Assembly: GCA_008330645.1 (NCBI GenBank)
Contig: VLTN01000020.1
Coordinates: forward strand, 434,001 to 498,000
Reading direction: 5' to 3'
DNA length: 64,000 nucleotides
From: Cafeteria roenbergensis
Taxonomy: Eukaryota; Sar; Bigyra; Bicosoecida; Cafeteriaceae
Position 1 is the first letter of the stretch. Each line of letters opens with the position of its first letter. The notes below the pieces were generated by a model. That model saw only the letters and a list, made by a program, of their open reading frames with translations, did not search any database and was not told the origin of the DNA. Shown here one piece after another: positions 51,037 to 59,926 of this stretch. A program made the position numbers and the translations under genes.

Positions 51037-52809
51037 ATGAAGTACGTTGTCGTGACCGGCGGCGTCGTGAGCGGGCTTGGCAAGGGAATCTCCATCAGCA
51101 GCCTCGGAGTGCTCCTTCGCGCCTGCGGTCTGCGCGTGACCTCCATCAAAATCGACCCCTACCTCGTGAGTTTTGCGCGTGCACCCGCACTCCATCGGGC
51201 ACTCCAGTGCCCGCCGTGCCTCCCGCGAGCGGAGGGCTTGAATGCACTTGCCCCACCGCGCCGAGCTGGCGCGCCGTTGCCGACTCGCAAACTGGCGTGT
51301 TGGCGACGCGCTCGGTTTTCATGGCGTTGCAAGGGGCCACCGCGCCCCCAACTCGAGGCCAGGCCCGGCAGCTGCAAAGCTCCTCACGCTGAGCGGCTGG
51401 GCGGGCCGCTCGCCGCTTCGGTCCTTCCGCAAACAGCCAGGGCAGCGCGTCCGGCCAGCGGTCTTGCGGGTTGCAGCAAAATGCAATTCAAACGAGCGCC
51501 TCCTGCTCGGGTGTTTCCGGCCGTTCAGGGGCGTCTCGGGCTGCAAGCCTGGAGCCGGCTCCCGGATGCGCGCCATTGCAGCCAATGCCGGGGAGGGGGG
51601 CGCGTCCAGACACTTCGGGCCTGCGTGACGGCCGCGTCCTGCCACCGGTTGCGGCTGCGGACGCGCTCTCGCAGCGACTGCAGCGTTGGCTGCGCCGCCC
51701 GCTCGCCCCGTCACTGCTCCCCGGTCCTGCTTGCACCGCGCCTGCGCCCGGCAGAACATCGATGCGGGCACCATGTCGCCCTACGAGCACGGCGAGGTCT
51801 TCGTCTTGGACGACGGCGGGGAGGTGAGAGCCGAGTTTGGACCTGCAGAGCCTTGGGGGGAGCTGCTCGCTTTTGGGACAGCGTGGCCACACACCACTGG
51901 AGCGCTGTTTGCGTGATTGCGCCACCTCTTCGCGCAGGTCGACCTTGATCTGGGCAACTATGAGCGCTTCCTGGGCGTGCGGCTGACCCGGGAGCACAAC
52001 ATCACGACGGGCAAGGTCTACCAGCACGTGATCAACAGCGAGCGCCGCGGCGACTACCTCGGCAAGACTGTGCAGGTGATCCCGCACGTGACCCGCTGCG
52101 TGCAGGACTGGATCGAGCGCGTGGCCCAGCGCCCCGTGGACGGCTCGGACCTGCCCCCCGACGTCTGCCTCGTCGAGGTGGGCGGCACCGTGGGCGACAT
52201 CGAGTCGCTCGTCTTCCTCGAGGGCCTGCGCCAGCTCCGCAGCCGCGTCGGCGCCGAGAACCTCATGTTCTTCCACGTGTCGCTCGTCCCCGTGCTCGGC
52301 GCCGTCGGCGAGCAGAAGACCAAGCCCACCCAGCACAGCGTCAAGGAGCTCCGCTCCGTCGGCATCACTCCGGACGCCCTAATCTGCCGCTCCGGCCAGC
52401 CCCTCGAGCACTCCACCAAGTGAGCCACCCAGCTGCTGCGGAGCCCGCCCACGCAAGCGCAGCGCCAGCGCCAATGCCAGCGCCAGCAGCAGCGCCAGCG
52501 CCAGCAGCAGCGCCAGCGCCAGCAGCAGCGCCAGCAGCAGCGCCAGCAGCAGCGCCAGCGCCAGCAGCAGCGCCAGCAGCAGCGCCAGCAGCAGCGCCAG
52601 CAGCAGCGCCAGCGCCAGCAGCAGCGCCAGCAGCAGCGCCAGCAGCAGCGCCAGCAGCAGCGCCAGCAGCAGCGCCAGCGCCAGCAGCAGCGCCAGCAGC
52701 AGCGCCAGCAGCAGCGCCAGCAGCAGCGCCAGCGCCAGCAGCAGCGCCAGCACCAGCGCCAGCAGCAGCGCCAGCACCAGCGCCAGCACCAGCGCCAGCG
52801 CTAGCGCCA

Positions 52810-52841
<32 letters not shown>

Positions 52842-54259
52842 TCCTCGCGTTTCCCTCCAACCGCCGCCACCGCGGGCGTGTGACTGCCGCGGCCAGGCTT
52901 TCCCCACCGGCCGCGGTCACACAGCTCAGCGAAGAGTGATTCAAGGGGCGATTAATTTCGTCGCGTTCTCGGACCCTCACCGAGACGAGTCAGTGCTCCG
53001 CCCCTACATATTCGCAAGCTATCTATATATTGCTGGCCTTTGCGCCCCTGGCCTGCCGTTGCTGTCACGTGCGGTTTGCCCCCCCCCCCCCCCTCCGCTC
53101 GTTTCGCGCGCTGCCGTGCAGGGAGAAGCTCGCCCTCTTCACGCAGGTGCCCACCGCCAACGTGCTGGCGGTCCACGACGTGTCAAACATCTATCACGTC
53201 CCCATCATCCTGGCAGAGCAGGGCGCTCACTCCATCATTGCGACGACGCTGAAGCTTCCCGTGGCGGCGGCGCCGCGCCTGGACGCGTGGCGGTCGCTGG
53301 CGGCCTCTGTGGACGACGCGACGCTGACCACCCGCATCGCGCTAGTGGGCAAGTACACAGGCCTGAGCGACTCGTACCTGTCCGTGCTCAAGGCGCTGAA
53401 GCACGCTGCCATCGCCTGCGGGCGCAACCTCGCCGTCGACTGGGTCGAGGCGGAGATGCTGGAGCCAGTGCCCGACGCGGACGACGCCGCGCGCGCCGAG
53501 CGGCACGACGCCGCCTGGGCGGCCGTGCGCGGCGCCGACGGCATCCTCGTCCCGGGGGGCTTCGGCGACCGCGGCGTGCAGGGGAAGGTGCTGGCCATCA
53601 AGCACGCCCGCGAGACCAAGACGCCCTTCCTCGGCGTCTGCCTCGGCATGCAGTGTGCCGTCATCGAGCACGCCAGGCACGTGGCGGGCATGCCCGGGGC
53701 CAACAGCGCGGAGTTCGACGAGGCATGCGAGTCGCCCGTCGTCGTGTTCATGCCGGAGGTGGACCCCACCACCATGGGCGGCACCATGCGCCTGGGCGCG
53801 CGCAAGACCCTGCTGCGCAGCCCGCCCACCAGCGAGCCCTCTCTCGCCCAGCAACTCTACGGCGAGGGCGTCACCTCGGTCATGGAGCGCCACCGCCACC
53901 GGTACGAGGTGAACCCCGAGGTGGTCGAGGCTCTGCAGGCCAAGGGCCTCCACTTCGTCGGCGTGGACGAGACCTCCACCCGCATGGAGATCGTGGAGCG
54001 GCCCCGCTCGGAGCATCCCTTCTTCCTCGGCGTGCAGTTCCACCCGGAGTTCCTCTCCCGCCCCATGCGTCCCTCCCCGCCCTTCCACGGCCTCCTCCTC
54101 GCCGCCTCGGGACAGCTGGACGCCGCCCTGCCCCTCCGCCCCGTTGGCGACGACTCGGCCTGGGCCTTTAGCGCGCCGGCCGCCGCTGCCGCCGCTGCCG
54201 ACGCCGCCCCTGCCGCCGCCGCCGCCGCTGCCGCCGCGTCCACGGCTGCAGCAGAGTAG
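51037..54259 (+). CDS. CTPS: CTP synthase
   Basis: Makes CTP from UTP, ATP and glutamine. Four exons, 51037-51165, 51755-51823, 51938-52419 and 53122-54259, give 605 residues (human CTPS1 has 591). The synthetase domain opens [19 protein letters not shown], then [20 protein letters not shown] across the first junction and [17 protein letters not shown] across the second. [11 protein letters not shown] and [17 protein letters not shown] follow; the last junction gives [14 protein letters not shown]. The glutaminase domain has the Cys nucleophile at residue 400 (FLGVCLGMQ) and [12 protein letters not shown] near the end. The C-terminal tail is an Ala run. Introns are 589, 114 and 702 nt; the third carries a repeat array and a C15 tract before its acceptor. 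All junctions are fixed by homology. Confidence 0.97.
52457..52842 (+). repeat. GCCAGC/GCCAGCAGC repeat array inside CTP synthase intron 3
   Basis: About 385 bp of mixed 6-bp (GCCAGC) and 9-bp (GCCAGCAGC) units in irregular order, all multiples of three, so long Ala/Pro frames appear on both strands. It fills more than half of the 702-nt intron and begins about 40 bp after the donor. Confidence 0.93.
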
Positions 54260-54465
54260 TCGCGGCCATGTGCTGTCGTCCCAGGGCATGTGCTCCTGCG
54301 CGCTGCCGCAGTGATGTGTGTGTGTGAATATCAACCAGACCCGCCAGCCGGCGCGGCTGCGTTTCGTAAGCATTGCATTTCATTCTTGTGAATCCACCCA
54401 TAGCATCTTGTCGGCGCGCTTTTTTCAACGGAAAAACACATCCAGCCACACACACCCCACGCCCC

Positions 54466-57400
54466 TCACAGCACGAGCAGGGTATCCGCAGCGCTTGCAA
54501 CAGCCATGTCTCGGCACGCGGCCGCTGCCGCAGCCCGCACCCGCTCTGACCCCGCTGCCACGGCGGCCACCCCGCGACGAGCAGCGCCCCCCGCCTCGCC
54601 CGCGCCCCCCGCCGCCGCGTCGTCGAGCCAGGACAGCTTGGACCGCGCCTCGACCCGCACGCGGCACGCGGGCTCTGCCAGCCGATGTGCCACCGCCGCC
54701 GCCGCCCTCACAGCTGCTTGGACCGCGTCATCCAGCTGCGTCGCCTCCTCCAACCGCAGCGGCGCGCCGCTCGGCTGGCCCGCGCAAGCCGCCTCGACCT
54801 CGGCGATCAGCTCTGCCGACCACTCACTGAGGCCCGAGTCCTCGGCGTCCGCAGCTGCCGCCTCTGCCGTTGCAGCCTTGAGTAGCGGGCGTAGCGCGGC
54901 CAGCGCCCCTGCCGCAGCTGCCGCCCGGCGGACGGCCGCACGGAGCGACTGCCCTGCCGACACGCACGCGCTCGTGACGCTCGCAGCGGCAGCGGCCACA
55001 GCAGGCGCGGGGTCCACTTTCCGCCGCAGGAGTGCGCCCAGCGTGCAAGGCTCCTGCCCTGGAGACTGCGGGCGAGCTGCGCCAGCGGCACCAGCTGCGG
55101 GTGCGGCGCTGGCAGCACCAGCGGCGCCAGCGGCTCCGGCGCCCCCGCTGTCGGCGGAGATCCATGCGCCGAGCACGAACAAGTCGCTTGCGACTGCGCA
55201 CAACACGCCTAGACGCGCCCCACACCCCTCCACTGATACAACACCATCGCCCGCGCCAGCCAAGCCACCCACACCGCCGCCGCTTGCAGCTGTCCCCGCC
55301 ACTGACGCGGAGGCGGTGCCAGAGGGTCTCGCTGTCAGGGCGCTGCTGGAATCGCTGACGCGAGCCCAGAGGGACCTGTCGGCGGAAAGCTTCGCCGAGC
55401 CATCTGTCAAGGCTGGGCGATCGCGGCCTGTCGCCGGCGCATCAGCCTCGCATCGGCGGTCAATCTCCGCCTTTGCCTCCGCCATGGCCTCCGACGCCGC
55501 CCTCGCCACTGGCTCTGCCACCCGGAACTGCGAGGAAAGCAGCGCCGGCTGGCTCTGCCAGACGAGATCCGTCTCTGAGTTCAGCTCTGCCGCAGCTGCA
55601 GCACCCCAGGCGGCCACCCGAGCGATGGCTTGCAGGGTGAGGCCGCAGAGCTGCGGGGCCAGCTCCGGAATGAGCGCCTCCGCGTCTCTCACGCGCCACC
55701 CGCGTCCGGATGACGACGGCCCGCCAGACGAATGGGCCCACGGTCGCGCCGCAGCAGCTGCTGCCGCTGCAGGCACGGCCAAGCGCGTGGCCGGTAGGGC
55801 GAGGTAGCTGGCAGAGCCGGTTGTAGAGCCGGTGGCAGAGCCAGTGGCAGAGCCGCGATCCTGATCAGCGGGAGGCGCCGGGGCGCGGGCCAGGAACGAA
55901 GTGGGATCCTGCAACACGGCGGCAAGCTCTGCCAGAGCGTCGTCGGCCAGCACCGGGAACACGCTCGGCAGAGCCGCCTCCACGGCAGAGCTGAGCCGCT
56001 GCGTGGCCTGCGAGCCCTCGGAAGCGCGGAGCACGGCTGCCGCCGCGGCGTCGCTCGAGGCGGCTGCGCCTGCTGCGACGAGGGCTGTCGCGACGGCGGC
56101 TTCGATGTCGCGACGGACCGTGCCTGCCAAGTGAAGCGACGCCGCCATAACGGCAGGGTCCTCCGGCCGCCAGGGCGCCCTGCCCGCCTCAACGACCGCC
56201 GCCGCCGCAGCCGCCACACCGGCCCACGTGGACGCCAGAGCCGACGCCGCGGCCGCTGCGGCGAGCGTATCATGCGAGTCGGCCTCTGGGGACGCTGTCG
56301 GGGCTGGTGGCGCCCGGGCGCAGGCGGCTGCTTGCGGCTCAGCTTGCGAGTCACCGCCCGGTCCCGAGCAGGTCACGAGCGCGTCGAGCTCGGCGCAGCG
56401 CATGCCCGCCGTGGCCGCGACCGTGGCCAGCGCCACGACGGCGGACATCGACCCTGCGGTCCTGGACAGATCCTTGCGCGGTTTCACGAGCGACGAGGGG
56501 ACCTGCATCGCCCTCTCGAGGGCCCCCTCTCCGCCTGCGGCCCATACTGCATCGCCAGACGCAACGGCAGCAGTCATACAGTTGATCAGCATGTGACCGG
56601 CCTGTGATGGGTGGGCGACTTCGGCACTGATCGCGGCGCCGCTGCTGGCACCGCCCTCGCGACGACCCGCCGCCCGGCCCACCCCAACGAGCCGCGGGGG
56701 CGCAACAGCATCCGTGGCAATGCCCGCGGCGGCGGCAGCGGCAGCGGCGGCCGCCACCCACTCCGCGCCTGACGCCGACCAGCACGACGACGTCGGGCCA
56801 GAAGCGGCTGCCTCCGCAGCCGCCTCGTCACAGGACCCCCAGTCAAGCATGGCCGCGAAACCGCCGCCCTTGCCCGAGGCTGCGCGCGACAGCGCTGCGG
56901 TCACCGTCGCCTCGTCGGGCGACGCCGCCACCACCAGCCGGAGCAGAGACGGCAGAGCCGCACGGGCGGCGCCCGCTGCCGCAGTGAGCCGCTGCGTGGC
57001 CTGGGCTGCGCAGGAGCGCGCCGGGGCGGCGACAGCGGGGTCGGTTGCGAGCAGAGCCGCGGCGGAGCGGAGAGCTCGCGAGGCATCAGCCAGCCATCGC
57101 GTGGACATCAGGAGCCGGTCTGCCGCCAGTCGGCACTTTGTCGCGATGGCAACGTCACCGTCGGCTTCTGGGTGACCGAGGCCTGACGCGCGGCTGACTG
57201 GGCGGTGACTCGCGGAGGAAGCAATGGATGCGCCACGGTCGGCAACGACGGAGGGGCCCTGCGCCGCTGCCACGCTGGCTGGGGCACCGCCCCCGGCCGC
57301 GGCGCGCCGGGGTTCCCCGCTGCCGGCGCGCGGAGCTGCTTCAGGCGCTGCGGCGGCGCCCGCTGCGGCGGCGCCCGCTGCCTCCTTGACAGCCGTCACG

Positions 57401-57972
57401 AGAACCGCGGCCGTTGCAGCCTCGTCGGCGGTTCGAAGGGCCGACATGCCCGCGCGCAGCTTCAAGAGCGCGTCCAGCCGTCGCTCAGCGCGGGCTGTGC
57501 GGGTCTGTGCCTCGTTCAGCAGCCGATGTCTCGCCCGCTGTCCGGCTGACGCCGCTCGGAGTGCCTCTGCCAGACGCAGCGAGGGCGCCTCCACGACCCC
57601 CACGCGCGTCATGGCCGAGCCGAGGTCCTCGGCCAGTCGGCCAAAGTCCCCGAAGTGGCTCTGCACCACAGCGACAACCCGGCGGCGGGCGGCAGTGGTC
57701 ACCGTGGCTAGGTGAGACCGCAACACGTCCAGCGGCACCCTGCCCAACGAGCCCGCCACGAAGGACGCGACGTCGAAGTCGTCGTCTGTCTCGTCGGTAA
57801 TGCGGTGCGAGGCGGCCAGGTTAGCCTCGAGCTCGCCCGGCTTGGGCAACGACCGCGACGGGACCCACAGCCCCTCGAGCAGCTGCGCGGACGAGAAGGC
57901 GAGCTCGGCATCGGCCTGCCTGCTTAGGATGCCAAGAGTCGCAGCCGTCGCGGGCTCGCGACCAGCGCGCAT
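54466..57972 (-). CDS. COG2: Conserved oligomeric Golgi complex subunit 2 homologue
   Basis: Single exon, 1,168 residues from MRAGREPATAATLG; the frame stays open upstream but that part lacks protein-like character. The N-terminal block near residues 60-160 matches COG2: DETDDDFDVASFVAGSLGRV, LDVLRSHLATVTTAARRRVV, VVQSHFGDFGRLAEDLGSAM, then LRLAEALRAASAGQRARHRL. The rest is largely Ala-rich helical sequence with a tail consistent with the C-terminal COG2 domain (LSWLDDAAAGG and following). COG2 is a lobe-A subunit of the Golgi vesicle tether. The protein is much longer than the human 738 residues because of Ala/Gly-rich insertions, which carry GGCAGAGCC motifs and two 11-bp arrays. Assignment rests mainly on the N-terminal domain. 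Confidence 0.75.
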   Translation of the reverse strand: MRAGREPATAATLGILSRQADAELAFSSAQLLEGLWVPSRSLPKPGELEANLAASHRITDETDDDFDVASFVAGSLGRVPLDVLRSHLATVTTAARRRVVAVVQSHFGDFGRLAEDLGSAMTRVGVVEAPSLRLAEALRAASAGQRARHRLLNEAQTRTARAERRLDALLKLRAGMSALRTADEAATAAVLVTAVKEAAGAAAAGAAAAPEAAPRAGSGEPRRAAAGGGAPASVAAAQGPSVVADRGASIASSASHRPVSRASGLGHPEADGDVAIATKCRLAADRLLMSTRWLADASRALRSAAALLATDPAVAAPARSCAAQATQRLTAAAGAARAALPSLLRLVVAASPDEATVTAALSRAASGKGGGFAAMLDWGSCDEAAAEAAASGPTSSCWSASGAEWVAAAAAAAAAAGIATDAVAPPRLVGVGRAAGRREGGASSGAAISAEVAHPSQAGHMLINCMTAAVASGDAVWAAGGEGALERAMQVPSSLVKPRKDLSRTAGSMSAVVALATVAATAGMRCAELDALVTCSGPGGDSQAEPQAAACARAPPAPTASPEADSHDTLAAAAAASALASTWAGVAAAAAAVVEAGRAPWRPEDPAVMAASLHLAGTVRRDIEAAVATALVAAGAAASSDAAAAAVLRASEGSQATQRLSSAVEAALPSVFPVLADDALAELAAVLQDPTSFLARAPAPPADQDRGSATGSATGSTTGSASYLALPATRLAVPAAAAAAAARPWAHSSGGPSSSGRGWRVRDAEALIPELAPQLCGLTLQAIARVAAWGAAAAAELNSETDLVWQSQPALLSSQFRVAEPVARAASEAMAEAKAEIDRRCEADAPATGRDRPALTDGSAKLSADRSLWARVSDSSSALTARPSGTASASVAGTAASGGGVGGLAGAGDGVVSVEGCGARLGVLCAVASDLFVLGAWISADSGGAGAAGAAGAASAAPAAGAAGAARPQSPGQEPCTLGALLRRKVDPAPAVAAAAASVTSACVSAGQSLRAAVRRAAAAAGALAALRPLLKAATAEAAAADAEDSGLSEWSAELIAEVEAACAGQPSGAPLRLEEATQLDDAVQAAVRAAAAVAHRLAEPACRVRVEARSKLSWLDDAAAGGAGEAGGAARRGVAAVAAGSERVRAAAAAACRDMAVASAADTLLVL
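56583..56626 (-). repeat. 11-bp phased array, four units with one CGAC
   Basis: Plus-strand TGAT at 56583, TGAC at 56594, TGAT at 56605 and CGAC at 56616, inside the COG2 gene; RTCA lies on the coding strand. Confidence 0.75.
57173..57216 (-). repeat. 11-bp phased array, four perfect TGAC units
   Basis: TGAC at 57173, 57184, 57195 and 57206 on the plus strand. It is the most regular array in the window; the encoded peptide (SSHRPVSRASGLGHP) is not repetitive because each unit shifts frame. Confidence 0.85.
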
Positions 57973-58391
57973 TGCGTCTGGACCAAGAGGCGGGGGAGGG
58001 GGGCGCTGCGCCGAGCGGTCACCGGCGCCGCCCAGGAGCCCTTCGCTGGCTGCGCGCTCGACTTGCACAGAGCAAGCAAGGGTGTGAGAAGCTGCGCTCG
58101 GACCGAGCCGCCCAGCCCGCACGCGCGCAGCCCCTGCGAGGCCAAGGTGGCAGGGCGCGGCGGGGCAGGCGCGGCAGATTTCGTGGGTTCCTTGTTTGCC
58201 GTCGCGTGGCTCTGCTCGCCGGCCCCGAAACACACCTGTGGCCGCCGCGGAGACCGGGCACCTCGAGACGAAGCAGCCGCTGCCGTGGCCGGCGGCGCTG
58301 CTTGCTTGGCGCTGCAAGTGCTGACTGCGCAAGGCCCAAGCCTCTGAGATCCGAGCCCGCCGGCGCGCTCTCGCGGAGTCGGCTCGCAGGC
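57973..58391. other. Gene-free divergent upstream region
   Basis: 419 bp between COG2 (minus) and the thioredoxin-like gene (plus). A frame continuing from COG2 runs through it but reads as low-complexity leader. No motif was recognised. Confidence 0.45.
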
Positions 58392-59110
58392 ATGGCTGCC
58401 ACCGCCAAGGCCGCAAGCCCCGCTGCCGCCCCCCGCGAAGCCGCCTTCGTCAGCGAGTCGTGGGAGGAGGTGGAGCGGTCTCTGCGAGGCCTTGCGTCCT
58501 CGGAGGCTCAGCTCGTGGTGTTCGCGTCGGCGTGGCACCCCACGGGCTGCGCGTTCGGAGTCGCGGTCGCAACAGCGCGCAGCGAACACCGTTTCGCGCT
58601 GCCCGTGTCGGTCGTTCTTGCTGACGACGAGACCAAGGGCGCTGGCGCCTTCTTGTGCAGCCAGGGCGTCTTTGGCCCGCCCGCGATTGCCCTGTTTTCG
58701 GGCGGCGCATCGCACGCCGCCGCAATGCCCGTGGTGCTGCGAACCGAGTCCCTCGGCGACTTGACTGCCGGTGAGAGCTGCTCCGCAGCCAGCTTGCAGT
58801 GGACGGTGCGGCGCTGGCCCCGTGCTCGGGTGGGTGTGGGGCCCGCGTTCTCGCGGCACGCGGGCAGTTGCCTCCTGCAGACGGCGCCCTCCTGCCGCTG
58901 CCCCTGCGCGAGCAGGCCGCCCCGGCACGCTCGCAACCGCTCGTGCTCCCCAGCCGCGTGCGTTGATTCCCTGCAGTAGGAGGAGCACCCTCGGTGGACG
59001 CCTTGTGCGATTTGTGCCGCGAAGCCAACCGCCTGGCAGCCAGCGACGGCAACGAGGCCGCTTCGGCTGGGGAACCGCTCAGAGTTCCCGCGCACGGACT
59101 GACCAATTGA
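58392..59110 (+). CDS. Thioredoxin-fold-like protein with degenerate active site
   Basis: Exons 58392-58770 and 58977-59110 give 170 residues (MAATAKAASPAAAPREAAFV). After a helix (WEEVERSLRGLASSEA) comes LVVFASAWHPTGC, placed where thioredoxins have the beta strand and WCGPC motif; the first Cys is replaced. LPVSVVLADDETKGAG and GVFGPPAIALFSGG fit the next strand and the cis-Pro segment, followed by VVLRTESLGDL. After the intron the tail reads VGGAPSVDALCDLCREANRL and ends at TGA 59108-59110. The fold assignment is inference from strand and cis-Pro order. If correct, the protein is unlikely to be a dithiol oxidoreductase and may be a binding or chaperone-type member. Confidence 0.55.
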
Positions 59111-59926
59111 GGCATGTGCCCCCCCTACCCCCTGCTGGCTGCAGCTGCGGGTGTGCGCGCCGGTGACGCGCGGCTGGCTCCAGAGCGGCGCTGCGGTGGG
59201 GCAGAATTGCAGTGACGCCCGCTGCCTTCCGCCGCCGCACCGCGCCGGGTCGGGCCGGGCCCAGTTGGGAGCGCGCGCCTGCGTCAACAGACGCCCCGCG
59301 CGGCCGGTGCGGCGGCAACCCTGCTGAACAGCTGCGCTCGGGTGCAAAGCCCCTCGGGCGCTCAACTGGCCTCCGCAGCGTCGCGCATTCGACAGAGCGA
59401 CAGTGGTGGAGAGAGTGTCGTGTGTGTCGCGTGTGCGTGCTGGGGGTACCTGCTTCGCAACCGGCTTGCAAACCACAATACCGCCGCTGCCGCAAGTCGG
59501 GCCAGCCCGGCGGCGCTGCGCGCCGCTCCCAGCGGTCGTTGCTCGGCGGCGCTGCGTGCCGCTCCCAGCGGTCGTTGCTCGGCGGCGCTGCGTGCCGCTC
59601 CCAGCAGTCGTTGCTCGGCGGCGCTGCGTGCCGCTCCCAGCGGTCGTTGCTCGGCGGCGCTGCGTGCCGCTCCCAGCGGTCGTTGCTCGGCGGCGCTGCG
59701 TGCCGCTCCCAGCGGTCGTTGCTCGGCGGCGCTGCGTGCCGCTCCCAGCGGTCGTTGCTCGGCGGCGCTGCGTGCCGCTCCCAGCGGTCGTTGCTCGGCG
59801 GCGCTGCGTGCCGCTCCCAGCGGTCGTTGCTCGGCGGCGCTGCGTGCCGCTCCCAGCGGTCGTTGCTCGGCGGCGCTGCGTGCCGCTCCCAGCGGTCGTT
59901 GCTCAGCCGCGCTGCCACGCTTCCTG
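59111..59926. other. Convergent gene-free region containing a minisatellite
   Basis: 816 bp between the 3' ends of the thioredoxin-like and ASNSD1 genes. The right half is the 36-bp repeat array described separately; the left half (59111-59508) shows no recognisable feature. Confidence 0.6.
59509..59904. repeat. 36-bp minisatellite, 11 copies
   Basis: Eleven head-to-tail copies of a 36-bp unit containing GCTCCCAGCGGTCGTTGCTC, with GGTCGTTGCTC recurring every 36 bp. The third copy reads CAGCAGTCG instead of CAGCGGTCG and the first has a CGC for CGT change. It ends 22 bp before the ASNSD1 stop codon. The period is a multiple of three, so repetitive frames open on both strands; they are not genes. 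Confidence 0.96.

Noticed and set aside
49383-51149. 588-codon minus-strand frame spanning the unknown gene and the CTP synthase start
   Set aside because: It crosses an intergenic region and the conserved first exon of CTP synthase in antisense, with Arg/Pro-rich shadow composition.
52365-52907. Poly-Ala/Gly frames on both strands over the CTP synthase intron array
   Set aside because: Produced by 6-bp and 9-bp repeats; the region is spliced out according to homology on both sides.
41292-57216. The 11-bp period as a by-product of alpha-helix periodicity (3.6 residues, about 10.8 nt)
   Set aside because: Peptides over the arrays are Ser/Gly/Pro/His-rich and not helical, and one array lies past a stop codon.
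59509-59904. Possible CRISPR array
   Set aside because: Unit length is CRISPR-like, but copies are contiguous with no unique spacers and the genome is eukaryotic.
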